Shown in pieces: positions 24,751 through 33,175 of a stretch of 50,041 nucleotides of DNA. The stretch spans positions 1 through 50,041 of the forward strand of contig NZ_SMLC01000042.1 in the NCBI RefSeq assembly GCF_004349245.1, given 5' to 3'. The first letter of the stretch is position 1. Each line of letters begins with the position of its first letter. Source of the stretch: Actinomadura sp. 6K520. Lineage in GTDB: Bacteria > Actinomycetota > Actinomycetes > Streptosporangiales > Streptosporangiaceae. The position numbers and the translations under genes were made by a program. Under the pieces are notes generated by a model. That model did no database searches and was not told the origin of the DNA. It saw nothing but the letters and a program-made list of their open reading frames with translations.

Positions 24751-25155
24751 ATGCCGAAGACGACCAAGGGCGGCAAGCCGCGGAAGGACGAGCTTCCCGG
24801 CACGCTGCAGCGCTCCCCGAAGGAGGCGCAGGAGACGTTCGCCAAGGCCCACGACTCCGCGGTCGAGACCTACGGGGAGGGGCAGCGCGCGCACCGCACC
24901 GCCTACTCCGCGCTCAAGCACAAGTTCGAGAAGCGCGGGGACCGGTGGGTCCCCAAGAAGCGCAAGGGCCCGTCCGACCCGCGGGCCAAGGACCCGGAGG
25001 CCCGCCGAGGCCGCGGCCGGAGCGCCGGCGGCGTGGACGTCGAGGGCAGCAGCAAGAAGGAGCTCTACGACCGCGCGGCCGGCCTCGACGTCCAGGGCCG
25101 GTCGAAGATGACCAAGCAGGAACTGGCCGAGGCGATCGCGCGCAAGCAGGACTGA
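24751..25155 (+). CDS. ChaB domain / Rho N-terminal domain protein
   Basis: 134 residues; ATG 24751 has a strong AAGGAGGAG site. Residues about 12-70 match the ChaB fold (LPGTLQRSPKEAQETFAKAHDSA, then FEKRGDRWVPK). The C-terminal 40 residues (SSKKELYDRAAGLDVQGRSKMTKQELAEAI) form a Rho_N / SAP-like helical module that binds nucleic acid in transcription terminator Rho. The protein is very basic, mostly Lys and Arg. Actinomycete proteins of this plan are often annotated as cation transport regulators by ChaB similarity, but the Rho-N module suggests DNA or RNA binding. Function is not established. Short intergenic distance to the converging WYL regulator. Confidence 0.88.
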   Translation: MPKTTKGGKPRKDELPGTLQRSPKEAQETFAKAHDSAVETYGEGQRAHRTAYSALKHKFEKRGDRWVPKKRKGPSDPRAKDPEARRGRGRSAGGVDVEGSSKKELYDRAAGLDVQGRSKMTKQELAEAIARKQD

Positions 25156-25182
25156 GGGCGCGGCCTCCGTCCGGCGGGGCCC

Positions 25183-26172
25183 TCAATCGTCCGGCCGGGA
25201 GGCGTACAGCCGGGCGAGCCGGGCCGCGCCGTCCGCCATCCGCTCCCGCAGCTCCGGCGGGGCCAGGATCTCGGCCTCCGGGCCGAGCCGCATCAGCTCG
25301 GAGGCGGCGACGTCCAGCGACTCGACCGGGAGCGTGGTCACCACCCACCCCGCCTCGTCGGGCTCCCCGGCGTCCTCGGCCGCCCGGCGCGCCGCGTACG
25401 GCTCGACGGCGTACCGCAGGATCCGCCTCCCGGCGGGCGACAGCCGGACGGTGACCTCCTCGCGCAGGATCGACCGCAGGAACGCCGCCGCCGCCTCCCG
25501 CCAGTGCGCCGCGAGGTCGAACCCCTCGTCGCGGTCGAAGACGTCCCCGGTCGGCCGGACGTCCGTCACCCGGTCCACCCGGTAGGTGCGGGGCCCGCCC
25601 GCCACCCGCGCGACCAGGTACCAGGTGCCGCTCTTCAGGACGAGCCCGTACGGTTCGGCCTCCCGCGTGACCTCGGCGTCCCCGCGCCGGTAGCGCAGCT
25701 CGACCCGCTCGTCCTCCCAGACGGCCCGCGCAAGGTCCCGCAGCAGCGGCGGCGGCCCGGCCGCGCCGAACCAGCCCGGGGCGTCCAGGTGGAACCGCTG
25801 GCTCGCCCGCGACGGGGCGTCCCGCAGGGACGCGGGCAGCGCCGCCAGGACCTTGAGCTCCGCCGCCGCCACCGCGTCGCCGCGCCCCATGTCCCCGGCC
25901 GGGCCCGGCAGACCGGTCAGGAACAGCGCCTCCGCCTCCTCGCGGGTCAGGCCCGTGAGCCGCGTCCGGTAGCCGCCGACCAGCCGGTACCCGCCGCCGC
26001 GTCCCTGGTCGGCGTACACCGGGACGCCGGCCGCCGAGAGGGCCTCCATGTCCCGGTAGACGGTGCGCTCGGAAACCTCCAGCTCCCGCGCCAGCTCGCC
26101 CGCCGTCATCGTCTCCCGTGACTGCAGGAGGAGCACCATGGAGATCAACCGGGCCGCGCGCACGCCTCCCAT
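25183..26172 (-). CDS. HTH-WYL (YafY-type) transcriptional regulator
   Basis: 329 residues from ATG 26172. An HTH_11 winged helix (about 6-60: LISMVLLLQSRETMTAGELARELEVSERTVYRDMEALSAAGV is the span) is followed by the WYL ligand domain (about 140-215) and a WCX C-terminal extension to the end. In the WYL core, GTWYLVA supplies the Trp-Tyr-Leu triad. Such regulators respond to nucleic acids or small ligands and often act on adjacent genes. An alternative GTG at 26163 gives the family's more usual opening (VRAARL), but its ribosome site would be too close. It is divergent from adenosine deaminase, 102 bases apart. Confidence 0.9.
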   Translation of the reverse strand: MGGVRAARLISMVLLLQSRETMTAGELARELEVSERTVYRDMEALSAAGVPVYADQGRGGGYRLVGGYRTRLTGLTREEAEALFLTGLPGPAGDMGRGDAVAAAELKVLAALPASLRDAPSRASQRFHLDAPGWFGAAGPPPLLRDLARAVWEDERVELRYRRGDAEVTREAEPYGLVLKSGTWYLVARVAGGPRTYRVDRVTDVRPTGDVFDRDEGFDLAAHWREAAAAFLRSILREEVTVRLSPAGRRILRYAVEPYAARRAAEDAGEPDEAGWVVTTLPVESLDVAASELMRLGPEAEILAPPELRERMADGAARLARLYASRPDD

Positions 26173-26274
26173 CCTGCCGCACCCGGAACGCCCTCCGGGG
26201 GTTTCTGACAATCTTGTGGCAGATTCGGATGGTTTGCCTGTCGCGGCGGCCCGGATGGCTGTTAGCTTCGCGGC

Positions 26275-27300
26275 GTGCTGACCGAAACCACGTCCATCGA
26301 GGCGTTCATCGACGCCCTGCCGAAGGTCGAGCTCCACGTCCACCTCGTGGGCTCCGCCTCGGTCCCCACCGTCCTCGAACTCGCCCGCCGCCACCCCGAC
26401 GGGCCCGTCCCGGTGGACGAGCGGGAACTGCGGGCCTTCTACGAGTTCCGCGACTTCCCCCACTTCGCCGAGGTGTACGAAGCCGTCTCCAGCCTCGTCC
26501 GCACCCCCGAGGACGTCGCCACGCTCGTCCTCGGGACCGCCCGCGACCTCGCCGCGCAGAACGCCCGCTACGTCGAGCTGACCGTCACCCCCTACACCCA
26601 CCAGCGGGCCGGGATGCCGATGCCGGCGATCACCGACGCCCTCGACCACGCCGTGCGCGAGGCCCGCGACCGGCACGGCATCCGCGTCGCCTACATCTTC
26701 GACATCCCCGGCGAGTTCGGCGCCGAAGGCGCCCGCGGCACGGCCGACCACGCCCTCGGCCACCCGCCGGAGGCGCTCGTCGGGTTCGGGATCGGCGGCG
26801 TCGAGCAGTGCCGCCCGCCGCACCGGGACGCGTTCCGCGACGCGTTCGCCGCCGCCCGCGCCGCGGGGCTGCGCAGCGTCCCGCACGCGGGGGAGATGAC
26901 CGGCCCGGAGACGATCTGGGAGGCGATCGAGGGGCTCGGCGCCGAGCGCATCGGCCACGGCGTCAGCTGCCTGGAGGACCCGCGCCTCGTCGCGCACCTG
27001 CGCGAGACGCAGCTGCCGCTGGAGGTCTGCCCCACCTCCAACCTCCGCACCGGGCAGGTCGCCGACCTCGCCTCGCACCCCCTGCCGAGGATGCTCGACG
27101 CGGGCCTGTTCGTCACGCTGAACAGCGACGACCCGCCCATGTTCGACACCACCCTCACCGGCGAGTACCGCGTCGCCGCCGAGGTCTTCGGCCTGGACCG
27201 CCCCGCCCTGGCGTCCCTGGCCCGCAACGCCGTCCACGCCTCCTCCCTCGACGAGGAGGGCCGCCAGGCCATCCTCACCGACATCGACGCCCTGCTCTGA
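26275..27300 (+). CDS. add: Adenosine deaminase
   Basis: 341 residues from GTG 26275. It hydrolyses adenosine to inosine in purine salvage. The zinc ligands are visible: His21 and His23 (ELHVHLVG), the His of VPHAGEM with the adjacent Glu that acts as acid, and the late Asp pair in NSDDPPMF. GHGVSCLEDP supplies the other conserved His. The family normally starts at this distance before HVH. TTAGCT at 26262-26267 ends 7 bases before the GTG, so the transcript is probably leaderless. Some members of this fold deaminate other aminated compounds, so the exact substrate is likely rather than certain. A hairpin follows. Confidence 0.92.
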   Translation: MLTETTSIEAFIDALPKVELHVHLVGSASVPTVLELARRHPDGPVPVDERELRAFYEFRDFPHFAEVYEAVSSLVRTPEDVATLVLGTARDLAAQNARYVELTVTPYTHQRAGMPMPAITDALDHAVREARDRHGIRVAYIFDIPGEFGAEGARGTADHALGHPPEALVGFGIGGVEQCRPPHRDAFRDAFAAARAAGLRSVPHAGEMTGPETIWEAIEGLGAERIGHGVSCLEDPRLVAHLRETQLPLEVCPTSNLRTGQVADLASHPLPRMLDAGLFVTLNSDDPPMFDTTLTGEYRVAAEVFGLDRPALASLARNAVHASSLDEEGRQAILTDIDALL

Positions 27301-27319
27301 CTCACCCCAGGCAATCCGG

Positions 27320-27360
27320 CGCCATGGTCTTGCCCGTGCCCTGTTCCGGGCACCATGGCG
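27320..27360 (+). terminator. Hairpin after add
   Basis: CGCCATGGT (27320-27328) pairs with ACCATGGCG (27352-27360) and GCCCG (27332-27336) with CGGGC (27347-27351), leaving a 3-base bulge and a 10-base loop. Position after add suggests termination. Confidence 0.65.
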
Positions 27361-27423
27361 GTCGGTGACTGTGGTGGCGGCTAAGGTTGCGGAGGCGATC
27401 GAGCGGACACGAGGGGGAGACCA

Positions 27424-28155
27424 ATGGCCGGGGACGAGTCGACGGACATCCAGTTCCGCAGTGACGTGACCGTGGAGTTGATCAAGTCTGCGGCGTCGGA
27501 TGCGGACGTGCTCTGGGCCGCGCGGGTGTCGACCAAAGGGGAGAGCTCCCTGGCGGAGATCGAGGCAGACCCCGAGCGGTCCAAGGGACTGATCAACTTC
27601 CTCATGCGGGACCGGCACGGCACCCCGTTCGAGCACTCGTCGATGACCTTCTACGTGAAGGCGCCCATCTTCGTGTTCCGCGAATTTATGCGTCACCGCA
27701 CGTTTTCTTACAATGAGGAGAGTGGCCGCTACAGGCGGTTGGAGCCCGTCTTCTACGTGCCCGCCCCCGACCGCAAGCTGGTCCAGGAGGGCAAACCCGG
27801 CAAGTACGTCTTCATGGACGGAAGCCCGGAGCAGCACAAGCTGGTCGCCGAGGCCACCAAGGAGAGCTATCGGCAGGCCTATCGCGCCTACACGGAGATG
27901 CTCGAAGCGGGCATCGCCCGGGAGGTGGCGAGGAGCGTCCTCCCCGTCGGCCTCTACTCGTCGATGTACGCGACCTGCAACGCGCGGGCGTTGATGAACT
28001 TCCTGTCCTTGCGGACGAGCCGGGAAGACTCGGCGTTCCCCTCGTTCCCGCAGCGTGAGATCGAGATGGTCGCCGAGCAGATGGAAGAACAGTGGGCTGC
28101 GCTCATGCCGCTCACCCACGCGGCGTTCGAAGGCAACGGCCGCGTCTGTCCCTGA
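27424..28155 (+). CDS. thyX: FAD-dependent thymidylate synthase ThyX
   Basis: 243 residues, full family length. It makes dTMP from dUMP with methylenetetrahydrofolate, NADPH and FAD. The ThyX signature RHR-x7-S is intact (Arg90-His91-Arg92 to Ser100), with FREFMRH before it and ARSVLPVGLYSSMYATCNARALMNFLSLR carrying the dUMP/FAD residues later. ATG 27424 follows GAGGGGGAG. The codons of residues 87-100 are AT-rich and use TTT, CGT, TCT, AAT and AGT, unlike most of the gene. There is no intein in the protein, but an intein-like ORF follows 151 bases downstream, which makes the signature motif a likely former insertion site (inference). Confidence 0.97.
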   Translation: MAGDESTDIQFRSDVTVELIKSAASDADVLWAARVSTKGESSLAEIEADPERSKGLINFLMRDRHGTPFEHSSMTFYVKAPIFVFREFMRHRTFSYNEESGRYRRLEPVFYVPAPDRKLVQEGKPGKYVFMDGSPEQHKLVAEATKESYRQAYRAYTEMLEAGIAREVARSVLPVGLYSSMYATCNARALMNFLSLRTSREDSAFPSFPQREIEMVAEQMEEQWAALMPLTHAAFEGNGRVCP

Positions 28156-28306
28156 CGTCCGCGACAGCGCCGCGCGCGCCCTGACCGGGCCCCATGTCCT
28201 CACCCGGCGCGGAGCGGCCGCCGAGGGCCGCAGGCGAAGCGAATGTCCGTGGCCTGTGATTCTGTGTGACCGCCTTGCTGCCTGAAGTGATGGAGGCGGG
28301 AACCGG

Positions 28307-29434
28307 ATGGCGGGCGGCTACGACGACGAAACCGACGTGCTCACGGAAGCCGGCTGGAAACCCTGGCCCAAGATCGACGGAAGCGAGAACTTCGGGACGG
28401 TTAACCCGTCCACGGGAGGTCTGGAGTACCGGCGGGCCACAGCCGTACACCACGGCGAGGTCAGCGGCCGCATGTACCGGGTCCGTTCGGAGCAGGTCGA
28501 CCTGCTGGTCGGTGCCGACCATCCGCTCTGGGTTCAACGTTACGACACGCGCGCGGCGAGACGTGGCGAGCAGCCGTTCGGGATCGAGGCACCTGGCGCT
28601 CTCCTCCACAAACGCGTCCGCTATGACAAGACGGCGAAATGGATCTCTGGCACGGACGCGGACGTGAAGATTCCGGGGACAAGCCGGACCTGGGCGCGTT
28701 CGGACAACGGGGCTGCATGTTCGCGGGAGTATCCGGGAGCGGTCTTCCCGGCGATGGGCTTCGCGGAATTCCTCGGCTACTTCTTATCGGAAGGTTCCAT
28801 CAACGGCCATCAGATCGTCCTCGCGCAGAACCCCGGCCCCGTGCTGGACGCGATGATGGGGACCGTGCGGCGGTTGGGACTCACCGCCTACCTGCCTCCG
28901 TCCGGCCATAGCCGCGTGATCACCTGCTGTGTCGCCCTCCGCGACTTCCTCGCCCAGTTGGGCCACGCAGTGGACAAGCGACTGCCCACGGTCGCGCATC
29001 GCTGGACGCCGGAGATCATTCGGATTTTTCTCGACGCCATGGTGGATGGGGACGGCACCACGCATCATAGGAACGGACACCGCGTGATCTACACGGCGTC
29101 CGAGGAACTCGCCGGCGGGCTGCAGGTACTCGCCATCAAGTCGGGCATCAGCGCCAACATCCGAATCGACGATCGCACGGGGCTGCGGCGCGTTATGCCC
29201 AGTGGGCAGATCTTCCATAATCTCCGGCCGACATATGTGGTGTCGCTGGTGACGAGACGCAACAGGCCGCTGGTGAACCACGGACGATCCATGCCCAGCC
29301 GTTACTGGAATGAGGATGGCTATCACGACGGGTTCGAGGAGTACTCGGGTGGACTCCATTCGGTGACCGTCGAGCATGGACTTCTTCTGGTCCGCCGGAA
29401 GGGCAAGGTCGTTGTCTCGGGGGATGGCGCATAG
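28307..29434 (+). CDS. Free-standing intein-like protein (Hint + LAGLIDADG homing endonuclease)
   Basis: 375 residues; ATG 28307 has GGAGG about 10 bases upstream. The N-terminal part matches intein block A (YDDETDVLTEAGWKPW, residues 5-20) and block B (GADHPLWV). The centre has two endonuclease helices: FLGYFLSEGSI at 155-165 and FLDAMVDGDGT at 241-251, the second keeping its acidic residues. The end matches blocks F/G (HGLLLVRRKGKVVVSG). Splicing residues are lost: the Cys1 position is Gly4, and the terminal Asn is Asp373, followed by two residues and a stop. No extein sequence flanks it. So it probably cannot splice, though the endonuclease may be active. Base use is less GC-biased than neighbours. 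It lies just after intein-free thyX. Confidence 0.85.
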   Translation: MAGGYDDETDVLTEAGWKPWPKIDGSENFGTVNPSTGGLEYRRATAVHHGEVSGRMYRVRSEQVDLLVGADHPLWVQRYDTRAARRGEQPFGIEAPGALLHKRVRYDKTAKWISGTDADVKIPGTSRTWARSDNGAACSREYPGAVFPAMGFAEFLGYFLSEGSINGHQIVLAQNPGPVLDAMMGTVRRLGLTAYLPPSGHSRVITCCVALRDFLAQLGHAVDKRLPTVAHRWTPEIIRIFLDAMVDGDGTTHHRNGHRVIYTASEELAGGLQVLAIKSGISANIRIDDRTGLRRVMPSGQIFHNLRPTYVVSLVTRRNRPLVNHGRSMPSRYWNEDGYHDGFEEYSGGLHSVTVEHGLLLVRRKGKVVVSGDGA

Positions 29435-29461
29435 GAGCCGGATGGGGGAGTGTTGGGCGGT

Positions 29462-30181
29462 ATGTCGAAGATCAGGATTTCCGTGGGTGATCAGGAGTTG
29501 CCGGGGTACCTCGCCGTTCCCGAGGGGGAGGGGCCCTGGCCTGGGGTTGTCGTCGTGTTCGAGGCGCTGGGGGCCACCGGGGACATGCGGGCCCAGGCCG
29601 ACCGGTTCGCCGCGAACGGGTATCTCGCCGTCCTGCCGGACCTCTACAACGGTGCGCCGTGGGTGCGCTGCGTCACCAAGGCGATGCGGGAGATGCGGGC
29701 CGGGCGCGGCGCCGCGTACGACCACATCGAGGCGGCGCGGGCTTGGCTGGCGGGGCGGGACGACTGCACCGGCGACGTGGGCGTCTGCGGATTCTGCATG
29801 GGCGGCGGGTTCGCGCTGGTCGCGGCGGCGAAGTACGACTTCACGGCGGCCGCGGTCAACTACGGCATGCTGCCGCGCCGGCCGGAGGAGGCGCTGCGCG
29901 GCGCGTGCCCGATCGTCGCGAGCTACGGTGCCGCCGACCCCTCGCTGCGCGGGGCCGCGGGCAAGCTGGAGCGGGCGCTCAGTGAGTCGGACGTCGCGCA
30001 CGACGTGAAGGAGTACCCGGCGACCGGGCACTCCTTCATGACCGAGTCCGCGCTGCCGGGGCCGCTCGGGCCGGTAGCGAAGATCGCGTTCGGGATGGGG
30101 CGGGGCCGGGAGAACGCGCCGGATGGCTGGCGGCGGATCTTCGACTTCTTCGACGGCCATCTCAAAAAATCTACAACGTAA
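29462..30181 (+). CDS. Dienelactone hydrolase family protein
   Basis: 239 residues. It is an alpha/beta hydrolase of the dienelactone hydrolase type, which opens lactone or ester bonds, classically in chloroaromatic degradation. The catalytic triad is Cys112 (GFCMGGG), Asp159 (YGAADPS) and His190 (TGHSFM). The ATG at 29462 gives the family's usual start (MSKIRISVGDQELPGYLAVPEG); an in-frame GTG at 29450 is possible. It begins 27 bases after the intein-like gene but shares no functional link with it. The converging thioesterase gene ends 14 bases away. Actual substrate unknown. Confidence 0.92.
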   Translation: MSKIRISVGDQELPGYLAVPEGEGPWPGVVVVFEALGATGDMRAQADRFAANGYLAVLPDLYNGAPWVRCVTKAMREMRAGRGAAYDHIEAARAWLAGRDDCTGDVGVCGFCMGGGFALVAAAKYDFTAAAVNYGMLPRRPEEALRGACPIVASYGAADPSLRGAAGKLERALSESDVAHDVKEYPATGHSFMTESALPGPLGPVAKIAFGMGRGRENAPDGWRRIFDFFDGHLKKSTT

Positions 30182-30195
30182 AGGCGTCGGCCGGT

Positions 30196-30600
30196 TCACG
30201 CCCGCAGGACCGCCTGGGTCTGGGTGACCTGCGCCACGCGGCGGCCGGCCGCGTCGAACAGGTCGGTCTGGACGACGATCGAGGTGCGGCCGGTGTGCAG
30301 GGGGCGGGAGACGCCCCGGACGTGGCCGTCCTTCACGGCGCGGAAGAAGTTCGTCTTGGACTCCAGCGTCGTCGTGGACGTGTCCGGCGGCAGGTTGAGG
30401 AACGCGCAGACCGCGCCGAGGGTGTCGGCCAGGGTCATGAGGGCACCGCCGTGCATGACGCCGCCGGCGGTGCAGCGGTCCGGGGACCAGCCGAGATGGC
30501 CGGTGACCTCCTCGGGCCCGGCGGAGTCGATCGCCACGCCCATGGCGCGGGCGAAGGGCATGGCGTCGGCGAGCTGGTCGGGTGTGAGCTCGGTGGTCAA
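30196..30600 (-). CDS. PaaI-type hotdog thioesterase
   Basis: 134 residues from a TTG at 30600, chosen because AGGAGGAG lies about 4 bases upstream and the resulting N-terminus (TTELTPDQLADAMPFARAMGV) has normal family length; no ATG or GTG fits as well. The hotdog fold is shown by TAGGVMHGGALMTLADTLGAVCAF, with the HGG turn and the following Asp typical of PaaI/YdiI thioesterases, and LESKTNFFRAV. These cleave acyl-CoA thioesters, often aromatic. It is divergent from an XRE regulator about 106 bases away, which may control it. Confidence 0.88.
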   Translation of the reverse strand: MTTELTPDQLADAMPFARAMGVAIDSAGPEEVTGHLGWSPDRCTAGGVMHGGALMTLADTLGAVCAFLNLPPDTSTTTLESKTNFFRAVKDGHVRGVSRPLHTGRTSIVVQTDLFDAAGRRVAQVTQTQAVLRA

Positions 30601-30665
30601 GGCTCCTCCTCGGGTCGTCGCGGCCCACTCTCGTGATCGGCTCCTGCCGCGTCCATTACCTCCGA

Positions 30666-30684
30666 CGTCATCGTCGTCATGACG
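30666..30684. promoter_or_regulatory. Dyad between thioesterase and XRE regulator
   Basis: CGTCAT (30666-30671) and ATGACG (30679-30684) form an inverted repeat with a 7-base spacer, just upstream of the TAGCGT -10 (30694-30699) of the XRE gene. Candidate operator for the divergent pair. Confidence 0.35.
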
Positions 30685-30706
30685 CGGCCCGGGTAGCGTC
30701 GGTGCG

Positions 30707-31507
30707 ATGACGACGGCGCTGAGCGATGTGAGACCGATCGGGGAGCAGCTGCGCGCGTGGCGGCAGCGGCGGAGGCTCAGCCAGCTGGAGCTGGCGTCGG
30801 AGGCGGACGTGTCGACCCGGCACCTGAGCTTCGTGGAGACGGGGCGTTCGGCGCCGAGCCGGGAGATGGTGCTGCGGCTGGCCGAGCACCTGGACGTGCC
30901 GCTGCGCGACCGGAACCTGCTGCTGGTGGCGGCGGGGTACGCGCCCGTCTTCGGCGAGACGCCGATGGAGGAGCCGAGGATGGACTCGGTGCGGGCGGCG
31001 CTGCGGCAGGTGCTGGCGGGGCACGAGCCGTACCCGGCGGTGGTCGTCGACCGCTTCTGGAACCTGGTCGACGCGAACGGCGCGGCGGCGTTCTTCATGG
31101 AGGGGGCGCCGCCGGAACTGCTGGAGCCGCCGCTGAACGTGCTGCGGCTCAGCATGCATCCCGCCGGGATGGCCCGGAACATCCTGAACCTGGCCGAGTG
31201 GCGCGCGCACATGATCGACCGGGTGCGGCGGCACGTGGCGCTGACCGCGGACGCGTCGCTCGCCCAGCTGCACCGGGAGCTGCGGAGCTTCCCGGGGGAC
31301 GTGGGGGAGGCGATCGCGCCGCCCGAGGGCCACGAGGTGTTCGTCCCGCTGCGGATGCGGGTGGACGGCAGGGAACTGTCGTTCTTCAGCACGATCGCGA
31401 CGTTCGGGACGCCGGTCGACATCACGGTGGCGGAGCTGGCGATCGAGTCGTTCTACCCGGCGGACGAGGCGACGACCGCGTTCCTGCGGGAGCGCGCCGG
31501 GTGGTGA
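30707..31507 (+). CDS. XRE-family regulator with MmyB-like ligand domain
   Basis: 266 residues. The N-terminal Cro/CI helix-turn-helix spans about 10-65 (LRAWRQRRRLSQLELA, TRHLSFVETGRSAPS). The C-terminal domain (about 95-260) is the MmyB-like PAS-related fold: PYPAVVVDRFWNLVDANGAA and the late LSFFSTIATFGTPVDITVAELAIESFYPAD are characteristic. In Streptomyces such regulators act on a neighbouring divergent oxidoreductase and may bind fatty acids. TAGCGT ends 7 bases before the ATG, so the mRNA is likely leaderless. Its nearest targets would be the divergent thioesterase or the converging flavohemoprotein 4 bases away. Confidence 0.92.
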   Translation: MTTALSDVRPIGEQLRAWRQRRRLSQLELASEADVSTRHLSFVETGRSAPSREMVLRLAEHLDVPLRDRNLLLVAAGYAPVFGETPMEEPRMDSVRAALRQVLAGHEPYPAVVVDRFWNLVDANGAAAFFMEGAPPELLEPPLNVLRLSMHPAGMARNILNLAEWRAHMIDRVRRHVALTADASLAQLHRELRSFPGDVGEAIAPPEGHEVFVPLRMRVDGRELSFFSTIATFGTPVDITVAELAIESFYPADEATTAFLRERAGW

Positions 31508-31511
31508 CCCC

Positions 31512-32639
31512 TCAGTTCTCGGCGGCGAGCAGGTCGTGGTGGATGCGGGCGAGGGACAGCCCGTGCCGCTGCAGCGCGGTGACGGTCCGCCGGACGAGCG
31601 GGACGGGGCCGGCCACGTAGGCGTCGTGGTCCCGCCAGTCGCGGAGGCCGTCCAGGAAGCCGGGCAGGACGTCGGGTATCCGGCCGTGCAGGCCGCCGGG
31701 GGGCGCCGGCGCCCCCGACAGGACGGGGGTCACCCGCAGCCGCGCGCAGTCCGCCTCCAGCCTCCGCAGCGCGGGCAGGTCGTACAGGCCGTCCTCGGTG
31801 CGGGCCCCGAGGAGCAGGCGGATGTCGCGGCCGGCCCCGGCGGCCTGCTCGGCGAGCGCCTTCATCGGGGCGAGGCCGGTGCCGGCGCCGATCAGGAGGA
31901 GCCCGCGCGTGGAGCCGGGGGCGAGGGTCATGGTTCCCGTGGCGGGGCCGAGCAGCACGGTGTCGCCGGGGGCGCAGTGCCGGACCAGGGCGCCGCTGAC
32001 CCAGCCGGCGGGCCGGGCGCGGACGTGCAGCCGCAGCGTCCCGTCGGGCCGGGGCGCGTTGGCGATCGAGTAGGGCCGCCAGACGCGGGGCCAGCGGGCG
32101 GTCTGCACGCGCACGTGCTGGCCGGGCAGGAACGGCAGCGCCCGCTCGGGACGCAGCGTGAGCACGGCGAGGTCGTGGGCGCGGCGGTCGTGGCCGGTGA
32201 TCCCGGCGACCCACCAGGGCGGGTGCGCGGCCGCGTCCCGCTCGGCGGCGGCGATCATGGCCGCGGCGGCGGACCGGTAGGCGGCGGTCCAGGCGGCCTC
32301 GGCCTCGGGGGTCCACACGTCGGCGGCGAAGGTCCGCAGCGTCGCCAGCAGCGCGGTCTCGACGGCGGCGTAGTGCTCGCGCAGGACGCCGTACCTGCGG
32401 TGGTCGCGGCCGAGCCGGCCGAGGTGGCTGGCGAGCTCGGCGGGGTTGTCCTGGCTCCACACGATCCGCGTGAGCGCCTGGAAGAACCGGTCGTGCTGGG
32501 GGCCCATCGCGGGCGGGAACAGGGCGCGCAGCTGCGGTTCGCGGGCGAAAAGGCGGCCGTAGAAATAGCTGGTGGCGCCCGCGGGGTCGGCGTCAAGCCG
32601 GGCGAAGCACTCTTTGAGCATTCGGGGTTCCGGTGACAT
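31512..32639 (-). CDS. Flavohemoprotein (globin + FAD/NAD reductase)
   Basis: 375 residues, slightly shorter than Escherichia coli Hmp (396). The globin domain (about 7-135) has the proximal heme ligand His89 in YGVLREHYAAVE. The reductase follows: a FAD-binding barrel with R-P-Y-S-I-A-N-A (about 190-200), then LLIGAGTGLAPMKAL and the NAD-binding half with DAYVAGPVPLV at the C-terminus. Such proteins turn nitric oxide plus oxygen into nitrate or reduce the heme with NADH. The start at ATG 32639 is the best of several; an ATG at 32621 lacks a ribosome site. The globin is divergent from Hmp, so it may be the second actinobacterial flavohemoglobin type with a different electron donor. Confidence 0.88.
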   Translation of the reverse strand: MSPEPRMLKECFARLDADPAGATSYFYGRLFAREPQLRALFPPAMGPQHDRFFQALTRIVWSQDNPAELASHLGRLGRDHRRYGVLREHYAAVETALLATLRTFAADVWTPEAEAAWTAAYRSAAAAMIAAAERDAAAHPPWWVAGITGHDRRAHDLAVLTLRPERALPFLPGQHVRVQTARWPRVWRPYSIANAPRPDGTLRLHVRARPAGWVSGALVRHCAPGDTVLLGPATGTMTLAPGSTRGLLLIGAGTGLAPMKALAEQAAGAGRDIRLLLGARTEDGLYDLPALRRLEADCARLRVTPVLSGAPAPPGGLHGRIPDVLPGFLDGLRDWRDHDAYVAGPVPLVRRTVTALQRHGLSLARIHHDLLAAEN

Positions 32640-33175
32640 TCTCCAGCTCGCCCCCTCTGGGCCGTCGGCGGAGAGTTCTGGGATTGCGCGGTCGTCGAGG
32701 CGCGTCCGATGCCCGGCTTGCTGAGATTCTCGCATTCCGGCGCGCGGGTCCTCAAACATGGTGGCCGTGTGGAGGGGGTGATGTCTCCGTGTGTAGTCGC
32801 CGGTGAATTCTCCGTGATCGGTTCGCGGCGGGCGGGAGCACGCATACTGATCGGTACTCCTGCGGGGGGTCGGCGACCCGGCGCGGAGGACGCGGACCGG
32901 GGTAGGAAACTGCTATCGGGTGGAAGATTTCAGAATTTCGGGGCCCCGCCGCCCGGGCGGCCCGCCTGGCGGCCGTTGCCGGGGGCGGCGGCGCCGGGCC
33001 CGTCTCGCCGCTTCCGACTGCGGAGATCCGTCCCGTGCGGCAAGCTGGCTGGTAGGAGGCCGGGGGACGGGACGGCCCGGGGCGGGTGCGGCACCATGAG
33101 GGGCAGCCGAACGCAGCGAATCGCCCATACCGGAAGTCGTCCCGTGGCCAACGCACGACAGAGGGGGAACCGGGC
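32640..33175. other. 536-base region without a convincing gene
   Basis: Between the flavohemoprotein and the C26 amidohydrolase starts. It should hold both divergent promoters. A GC-rich, self-complementary stretch (about 32938-33005) and an AT-richer patch around 32905-32940 are visible. A reading frame from ATG 32781 with GGAGGGGGTG just upstream runs to 33476 but overlaps the next gene and has no recognisable features, so I do not call it. Confidence 0.5.

Noticed and set aside
27424..28155. An intein inside ThyX
   Set aside because: ThyX is continuous, of family length and all motifs are joined; the intein-like sequence lies outside it.
25183..28203. A reading frame of about 1000 codons on the minus strand extending from the WYL regulator through add and thyX
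   Set aside because: Only the part up to 26172 resembles a protein family. The rest is antisense to add and thyX and results from rare stop codons in GC-rich DNA.
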